From assembly GCA_008017265.1 (NCBI GenBank), contig SSHC01000015.1, positions 1 through 41,597 on the forward strand: a stretch of DNA of 41,597 nucleotides. The letters run 5' to 3'. The notes below the pieces were generated by a model. The model searched no databases. It had not been told where the DNA came from and was given only the letters and a program-made list of their open reading frames with translations. The translations under genes were made by a program, and so were the position numbers. This document shows positions 36,673-41,597 of this stretch, in pieces (position 1 is the first letter of the stretch; each line of letters opens with the position of its first letter). Source of the DNA: Aeromicrobium sp. (GTDB lineage Bacteria > Actinomycetota > Actinomycetes > Propionibacteriales > Nocardioidaceae).

Positions 36673-37698
36673 TCAGTCTTCCGCCAAAATGCGGCCGACA
36701 TATCTAGCCACGGCTCCTACCGTGGCCATTGTTGCTGGGTAATCCATTCGTGTCGGCCCGACCGTGCCTAAGGTCGCCAACGCTTCGGATTCTGGACCGT
36801 AGCTGCGGGTGACGATCGCAGTGCTAGCGAGGCCCGCATGGCCCGTCTCAGTGCCGATAAAAACATTCGTCTGTTGGCCTTCGCCTACCTCGCCAAGCAG
36901 CTTGAGTAGGACGACTTGCTCCTCAATTGCCTCGAGAACCGGCCGGATTGTCGAGTCGAAATCCCCACCAAGGCGAGCCAGATTGCCGGTGCCTGCGACC
37001 GCGATCCGCTCGTCTGCCCGATCGGTTTCAACCGTCTCACGGAGCACCGCCACAACGTCGTTGATGAATTGTAGGTGTTGCGGCTCGCACTCTTCAGCGA
37101 TCGAACTGGCCTTGTCGACTGCTTGTGGCAGACGTTCCCCGAGGCAAGCCCCAATCAACTTGTGTTTGAGCACGTTGAGCGCATCCGCGTCGGGGATATT
37201 TGGCGTTTCTATCACGCGTTGTTCCACGCGACCGTTGCTCGTAATCAAGACTACGAGAAGCCGCGATGCCCCCAGTTCGACGAGTTCAATATGCCGAACA
37301 GTTGATCGCTGCAAAATCGGATATTGAACGATCGCCACTTGGTTTGTCACTTGCGCAAGCAGGCGAACCGTCCGAGAAACCAAGTCGTCTAAATCAACCG
37401 CGCCCGTCAAGAACGTTTCGATGGCCCGGCGTTCCGCCCCAGACAAAGCTTTGACCTCGGCCAAGCGATCAACGAATGTTCGGTAGCCCTTGTCGGTAGG
37501 GATACGCCCTGCGCTCGTGTAGGGCTGAGAAATGTACCCCTCTTCTTCGAGGACAGCCATATCGTTACGGATCGTGGCCGATGACACGCCTAATTGGTGC
37601 CGTTCGAGAAGCGCATGCGAGCCAACTGGTTCTTGAGTGGCGACGTAGTCTTGGACGATTGCGCGAAGGACGTCGAGGCGACGAACGTCAGCAGACAT
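36673..37698 (-). CDS. hrcA: Heat-inducible transcription repressor HrcA
   Basis: 341 residues: an N-terminal winged helix (ADVRRLDVLRAIVQDYV, then GVSSATIRNDMAVLEEEGYI and AGRIPTDKGYR) and a GAF-like C-terminal domain. The start is ATG 37698 with GGGAGGG 6 bases ahead; a longer frame to 37731 would run into the CIRCE element. It represses its own hrcA-dnaJ transcript. Confidence 0.95.
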   Translation of the reverse strand: MSADVRRLDVLRAIVQDYVATQEPVGSHALLERHQLGVSSATIRNDMAVLEEEGYISQPYTSAGRIPTDKGYRTFVDRLAEVKALSGAERRAIETFLTGAVDLDDLVSRTVRLLAQVTNQVAIVQYPILQRSTVRHIELVELGASRLLVVLITSNGRVEQRVIETPNIPDADALNVLKHKLIGACLGERLPQAVDKASSIAEECEPQHLQFINDVVAVLRETVETDRADERIAVAGTGNLARLGGDFDSTIRPVLEAIEEQVVLLKLLGEVGEGQQTNVFIGTETGHAGLASTAIVTRSYGPESEALATLGTVGPTRMDYPATMATVGAVARYVGRILAED

Positions 37699-37718
37699 CG
37701 TGGCCCTCCCTTCAGCAG

Positions 37719-37745
37719 TTAGCACTCGCATAAGCCAAGTGCCAG
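37719..37745 (-). promoter_or_regulatory. CIRCE operator (HrcA binding site)
   Basis: On the minus strand the downstream half is a perfect GAGTGCTAA, nine bases separate the halves, and the upstream half CTGGCACTT matches 6 of 9 of the consensus TTAGCACTC. It lies 20 bases before the hrcA start and so predicts autorepression. No groEL is near. Confidence 0.88.
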
Positions 37746-37757
37746 TTTATGCGCACG

Positions 37758-37816
37758 AAAAAACGACAAGGCGACCACCGCCAGTTCTCAAAAGAACGTG
37801 TCCGGTGGCCGCCTTG
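37758..37816 (-). terminator. Terminator of the nar-cupin operon
   Basis: On the minus strand a 14-pair stem with one mismatch (arms 37803-37816 and 37767-37780) carries a second small hairpin (GTTCT/AGAAC) in its loop. It is followed by TCGTTTTTTCG. It begins 8 bases after the cupin stop, insulating hrcA from nar transcription. Confidence 0.88.
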
Positions 37817-37823
37817 AACGTGG

Positions 37824-38174
37824 CTAGTTTTCTAGATGCGGTGTCTTTGCCACAGTGAGTAAGACGACTGCGTCTGACTCGGCAACGAGACCATGCCTAG
37901 CGTTTGGGATTACCAATAAATCGCCTGCGCTTCCAGCGACATCGCCCCTGGGCCCGCCTGTGAGAACGACACTTCCAACCAAAACGTGCAAGGTTGCGTC
38001 CCCGGGGCTTTCATGGTCGGCGAGTTTCGAACCGGCCGTCAGCGCGATCATCGTCTGTCGGAGTGAGTGTTCCGCTCCCCCGAAGACTGTGTCCGAACTG
38101 CGGCCGGCCGAAACCGAACGTGCCTTGTCGAGAAGTTGAGATCCGATTGCAGTCAGGGAACGCGCCGTTTCCAT
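37824..38174 (-). CDS. Small cupin-domain protein
   Basis: 116 residues forming a single cupin barrel. Potential metal ligands are His54 and Glu55 in LADHESPGDATLHVL, His63, and His94 in PNARHGLV, an incomplete version of the usual HxH-E/H set. A strong AGGAGG site lies about 7 bases before the ATG. It is the last gene of the narI-narK-narK-cupin run (42 bases after narK), just before a terminator. Its function is unknown; a link to nitrate respiration or NO/redox sensing is inference from position. Confidence 0.8.
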   Translation of the reverse strand: METARSLTAIGSQLLDKARSVSAGRSSDTVFGGAEHSLRQTMIALTAGSKLADHESPGDATLHVLVGSVVLTGGPRGDVAGSAGDLLVIPNARHGLVAESDAVVLLTVAKTPHLEN

Positions 38175-38216
38175 GAGGAATCCTCCTAGGTTGTGACTGC
38201 AATCAGACTACTCACA

Positions 38217-39620
38217 TCAGGATGGCTTTGGTGCTCCTGGACGTGCATAACGCAGCCAGGTGATCACGATCGAGACGGCGCAGAAGGCGATTCCGATGTA
38301 GAAGAACCATTCTGGCTTCATGATCGTGAGCCCAACACCGAAAGCGAACGGACCGAACGCTGCGATGGCAGCGGTCCATCCGATAACGCCACCGGCTTGA
38401 CGACGCTCGAAGATCATCGGCATTTGCTTGAACGTCGAGGCGTTACCAATTCCTGTGAACAAGAAGATGGCCAACATGCCGTATAGGAACATCTTGAAGT
38501 CCGCCGCGACTGCCTCGGCGCCTTGCGACACATCGGGAGTGATGTGCATGCTCGTGAAGGCCACTGAAATCAGGATGCCGATGCCGGAGACGAGAGTCCA
38601 CTTTGCGCCACCGAACTTGTCGGTCAGCGGGCTGAACAGCACGCGCGCGCCGGCACCAATCAGCGGGCCGAGGAAGGCGTACTTCACCGGGTCGGGAATG
38701 GTGTAATCGGTCAGCAACAACTGTGTTGTGCCATCTGCCATGATCGTGGCGATTTCGGCGTTTCCGCCACCGTAAAAGTTCTTGATCATCAAGCCGAACT
38801 GACCAGAAAGACCAGCGAACGTACCGAAGGTCATGATGTACAAGATGGTCATGTACCAAGTGTCTTGGTTCTTGAAAATGTCGAACTGTTGCTTGACGTT
38901 TGCCACAACGGGAACGCTCTTGAGCATCGACCACGCAAGAATCGCAGCGATGATGACAAACGGGATGTAGATGTAAGCGGCGTTCTGGTACCAGACCTCA
39001 GCCGGTTCGCGACCGGGGAACTTCTCGGTTTGCGAGGCACCGAGGAAGGCAACCATCGAGAAGCCGATGATCCACGGGGTCACGAACTGGACGAGCGAGA
39101 CACCGAAGTTACCGATGCCGGCTTGAATACCGAGTGCCGTTCCCTGCTTGCTACGTGGGAAGAAGTATGAGGTACTTGGCATGAAGCCCGAGAATGCACC
39201 GCCACCGATGCCCGACATAAACGACAGCGTGAGCAGCCACCAATACGGGGTGGACGGATCTTGCACGGCAAGTCCCCAGCCAATCAGTGGCAAAACGAGG
39301 AGGGTCGTCGTGAAAGCGACGAGCTTTCGTGTGCCCAGAATCGGGGGCAGGATCATCCACAGGATGCGCAGCAGGCCGGCCGACAAGCCAGGCATTGCGA
39401 CGAGCCAATACAACTGGTCTTTGGTTAACGTGAAGCCGATATTGCCGAGTTTTGGCGCAATCGCACTAGCAATGAACCAGGTGCTAAACGCAAGCGTCAG
39501 CGAGAATGTCGTGATGCTGAGGGTTTTCCAAGCAAGCTTGGAATCCCAGTTGGCTTCGTCTTCTGGGTCCCACGAAGTGAGCCACTCAGAGCCCTTTCGG
39601 GCGGTTGGATTTGTACTCAT
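38217..39620 (-). CDS. narK: NarK2-type nitrate/nitrite transporter (MFS)
   Basis: 467 residues with 12 membrane segments. Nitrate signatures: GIGGGAFSGFMPSTSYFFP with SKQGTALGIQAGIGNFG, and the second in GIGNASTFKQMPMIF, which is the pattern of NarK2/E. coli NarK nitrate-nitrite antiporters. A conserved Arg in each half (for example the LRILWMI segment) fits the substrate site. A GAGGAG site lies 8-9 bases before the ATG. It overlaps the stop of the upstream narK by 4 bases (ATGA), so the two are co-translated. Confidence 0.92.
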   Translation of the reverse strand: MSTNPTARKGSEWLTSWDPEDEANWDSKLAWKTLSITTFSLTLAFSTWFIASAIAPKLGNIGFTLTKDQLYWLVAMPGLSAGLLRILWMILPPILGTRKLVAFTTTLLVLPLIGWGLAVQDPSTPYWWLLTLSFMSGIGGGAFSGFMPSTSYFFPRSKQGTALGIQAGIGNFGVSLVQFVTPWIIGFSMVAFLGASQTEKFPGREPAEVWYQNAAYIYIPFVIIAAILAWSMLKSVPVVANVKQQFDIFKNQDTWYMTILYIMTFGTFAGLSGQFGLMIKNFYGGGNAEIATIMADGTTQLLLTDYTIPDPVKYAFLGPLIGAGARVLFSPLTDKFGGAKWTLVSGIGILISVAFTSMHITPDVSQGAEAVAADFKMFLYGMLAIFLFTGIGNASTFKQMPMIFERRQAGGVIGWTAAIAAFGPFAFGVGLTIMKPEWFFYIGIAFCAVSIVITWLRYARPGAPKPS

Positions 39621-40984
39621 GATGCTGTTTTCTCCTCAGTAGGTGGAGTTTCAAAGTGGTCGGATAGTTCGGGCGACTTCGCGTGCAACATGCTGACAAC
39701 GGTGAGGTGCATCCAGATAGCGCACACAACGCTCAACACGAAGAGAACGAAGAAGGTCGCGGACGGTAGTCCCGTCCAAGCGGTGGTGTAGGCAAAGAGT
39801 GGTGGAAGAACGAATCCTCCTAAGCCACCGAACATGCCCACGAGTCCACCGACCGAGCCAACCTGGCCGGGGAAGTATTCAGGAATGTGCTTGTACACGG
39901 CAGCTTTGCCGATTCCCATTGCACAGCCCAAGATAAAGACGAGGATCGCAAATGGCACAAGACCGAGTTCGTAAGGCATGACTTCCTTGACGCCGCTTGC
40001 CGAAACCTTCTCCGACACCTGAACCACGATGTGGCCGTTCGGCATCATCAGCAAGAAGGTTGTTGCGATCATGACCGCGAACGTCCAGTACATGACACGG
40101 CGGGCGCCAATCTTGTCTGAGAACCAGCCGCCCAATGGGCGCAACAAACTCGCCGGGAAGATGTAGCTTGCGGTGAGCAGCGCCGCGGTGCTGAGCGTGA
40201 CTCCGAAGTTGTCGACGTAGTACTTCGGCAACCATGCGGCCAATGCCACGTAGGCGCCGAACACTGAGACATAGTAAAGGCTGAAGCGCCACACGCGAAC
40301 CTGGCTCAGTGGCTTGATTTCGTCGCGAAGCGAACGCCCTGCACCTGGTTTGCGGTCTTGTTTCGGAGTGAACATGAGCAATGCGATTGCCGTAACAATC
40401 AACAGCGCCGAGTAGATCACGGGAATAAGGCGCCAGCCGCCTTGAATGAAGCCGAAGTAGGTTGCTCCTGCGGTCGCCGTGATGAGTACCGGGCCGATGA
40501 ATTTCGTTACTGAGGCGCCCACGTTACCGGCACCAAAGATCCCGAGTGCCAGACCTTGGCGCGATTTCGGCACCCAAGCCGAGTTCCACGCGACACCCGC
40601 CGAGAACGAGTTGCCTGCAAAACCAACCATGAATGCCAGGAGCAGGATCATCCCGTAGGAATCTGCTAGCGAGACGAGGTAGGAGAACACCGCCGTCAGG
40701 ATCAGAAGTACGAAAATGATGATGCGTCCGCCGAATCGGTCAGCCATGATTCCCGCGGGGAGTCGCCAGAGTGAACCGTTGAGAATCGCTGCTGCCGAAA
40801 TCCAGGCAAGTTGAACATCGGTCAGTCCGAGTTCTTTGCGGATGGGGATGCCGAGAATACCGAACATCATCCACGCAGCGAACATCAATGTGAACGCAAG
40901 CGTCGACATCACAATGACGCTAGTAGCGCCTTTGGGAAGCTTGTCGGTTTCTTCGGGGAGTGGTTTGGACGTTGTAGTTGTCAC
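39617..40984 (-). CDS. narK: NarK1-type nitrate transporter (MFS)
   Basis: 455 residues with 12 membrane segments and nitrate signatures GFAGNSFSAGVAWNSAW followed by SRQGLALGIFGAGNVG, and GIGKAAVYKHIPEYFP followed by GSVGGLVGMFGGLGGF. The second motif is the NarK1 (nitrate/proton symport) pattern, distinct from its neighbour. The start is GTG 40984 with GGAGAGG upstream. It lies 35 bases after narI, placing it in the nitrate reductase operon. Paired NarK1-NarK2 proteins, sometimes fused, start nitrate respiration (symport) and then exchange nitrate for nitrite. Confidence 0.92.
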   Translation of the reverse strand: MTTTTSKPLPEETDKLPKGATSVIVMSTLAFTLMFAAWMMFGILGIPIRKELGLTDVQLAWISAAAILNGSLWRLPAGIMADRFGGRIIIFVLLILTAVFSYLVSLADSYGMILLLAFMVGFAGNSFSAGVAWNSAWVPKSRQGLALGIFGAGNVGASVTKFIGPVLITATAGATYFGFIQGGWRLIPVIYSALLIVTAIALLMFTPKQDRKPGAGRSLRDEIKPLSQVRVWRFSLYYVSVFGAYVALAAWLPKYYVDNFGVTLSTAALLTASYIFPASLLRPLGGWFSDKIGARRVMYWTFAVMIATTFLLMMPNGHIVVQVSEKVSASGVKEVMPYELGLVPFAILVFILGCAMGIGKAAVYKHIPEYFPGQVGSVGGLVGMFGGLGGFVLPPLFAYTTAWTGLPSATFFVLFVLSVVCAIWMHLTVVSMLHAKSPELSDHFETPPTEEKTAS

Positions 40985-41019
40985 GATTAATCCTCTCCAA
41001 GAAGGGATGGGTTATGGGG

Positions 41020-41597
41020 TTAGCGCTTTTTCTTTTTCTCTACCAACGTGGTGCCGGTGCCGATTGGCTCCCAACCACGCTTGGGTGTACGCGCGCCTGC
41101 AGGCGAGGAATCTCGCGTGCGGTACACGATGTACGGGCGGAACAGGTAGTGCAGTGGTGCGGTGAATGCGTGAACCAGTCGGGTGAATGGCCATAGCGCG
41201 AATAGGAACATCGCCATCAAGACGTGAGCCCTGAACGGGAGCGGCGTTCCCGCCATCAGTTCTACTTCGGGTTGTAGCAGGAAGACCGAACGGAACCATG
41301 GCGAAACCGACTCACGGTAGTCAAATTCGTGAGCTTGGTCGCCCGCCATGAACGAAGCAACCGTGATCCACAAGCCGAAGCAGAGGGTGAGACCAAGAAC
41401 GACGTACATCAACTTGTCGTTGCGCGTGGTTGCCATGAATACCGGACCGTTGGTGCGGCGACGGTAAATCAAAATTGCGAGCCCGGCGACGGTCAAAATG
41501 CCGGCTGCCGTACCCAGCGACAAAGCCGTGATGTGGTACATGTGATCGGATATGTAGAAGAACTCCGTCCACGACTTTGGAATAACGAGACCGATGA
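41020..41597 (-). CDS. narI: Respiratory nitrate reductase gamma subunit (partial, N-terminus beyond window)
   Basis: The frame is open to the window edge and yields about 191 residues, the C-terminal part of NarI: a segment IPKSWTEFFYISDHMYH, then membrane helices with ILIYRRR. Two heme-b histidines lie 18 residues apart (RAHVLMA and RLVHAF), matching the C-terminal pair of E. coli NarI. The N-terminal heme ligands must lie outside the window. NarI anchors NarGH in the membrane and takes electrons from quinol. It ends in a lysine-rich tail (EKKKKR). narG, narH and narJ are expected further upstream. Confidence 0.93.
   Translation of the reverse strand, partial: IGLVIPKSWTEFFYISDHMYHITALSLGTAAGILTVAGLAILIYRRRTNGPVFMATTRNDKLMYVVLGLTLCFGLWITVASFMAGDQAHEFDYRESVSPWFRSVFLLQPEVELMAGTPLPFRAHVLMAMFLFALWPFTRLVHAFTAPLHYLFRPYIVYRTRDSSPAGARTPKRGWEPIGTGTTLVEKKKKR

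Overview
The window is chromosomal DNA of an actinobacterium (Actinomycetota) of moderate GC content. Several landmarks point there: ndgR (IclR type) divergent from leuCD, a leucine-codon leader peptide and LEU-type hairpin before leuA, an hrcA-dnaJ pair behind a CIRCE element, the block fakA-recG-rsmD-coaD-DUF177-rpmF-rnc-mutM, and CorC-ybeY-phoH. The family or genus cannot be fixed from this stretch alone. No IS element, phage gene, CRISPR array or rRNA is visible. No gene-free stretch exceeds about 210 bases.

Layout. (1) 1-3582, accessory: the first codons of an unknown gene, a dGTPase-like HD hydrolase (dgt), a short-chain dehydrogenase, and a LysE-type exporter divergent from an AsnC/Lrp regulator. 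(2) 3612-10752, all minus strand: fakA, recG, rsmD, coaD, DUF177, rpmF, rnc and mutM, tightly packed with 4-base or 1-base overlaps at several joints. rpmB diverges from fakA. (3) 11103-12509: an amidase sits between rpmB and thiL with what looks like its own leaderless promoter. (4) 12549-18431, minus strand: leuC-leuD-plsC-gpsA-ddl-thiL, joining leucine synthesis, phospholipid precursor supply, peptidoglycan precursor and thiamine diphosphate synthesis. ndgR diverges from leuC, and a 16-base inverted repeat lies between them.

(5) 19208-22185, accessory: an unknown 140-residue protein, a DNA alkyltransferase, and a TDT-family transporter flanked by two small membrane proteins. (6) 22230-24822: FAA-hydrolase, gltX, tRNA-Gln(CTG), tRNA-Glu(CTC) and a clear terminator. 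(7) 24867-32299: recO-uppS, a secreted zinc metalloprotease, leuA with a leader-peptide/hairpin regulatory region, a small flavodoxin-fold protein, and era with a catalytically degenerate cytidine-deaminase-like gene. (8) 32325-37745: CorC, ybeY, phoH, HIT, dnaJ, hrcA and CIRCE, covering ribosome maturation and heat shock. (9) 37758-41597: the tail of a respiratory nitrate reductase operon, narI (cut by the window edge), two NarK transporters and a cupin, closed by a strong terminator.

The organism appears to make its own leucine under both protein (NdgR) and RNA (LEU leader) control, and to respire nitrate. The most notable non-protein signal is the leuA leader at 30447-30552. No wholly new multi-gene system is evident. 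The least explained parts are the TDT/small-membrane-protein cluster, the inactive deaminase beside era, the metzincin-FN3 secreted protein and the nar-linked cupin.
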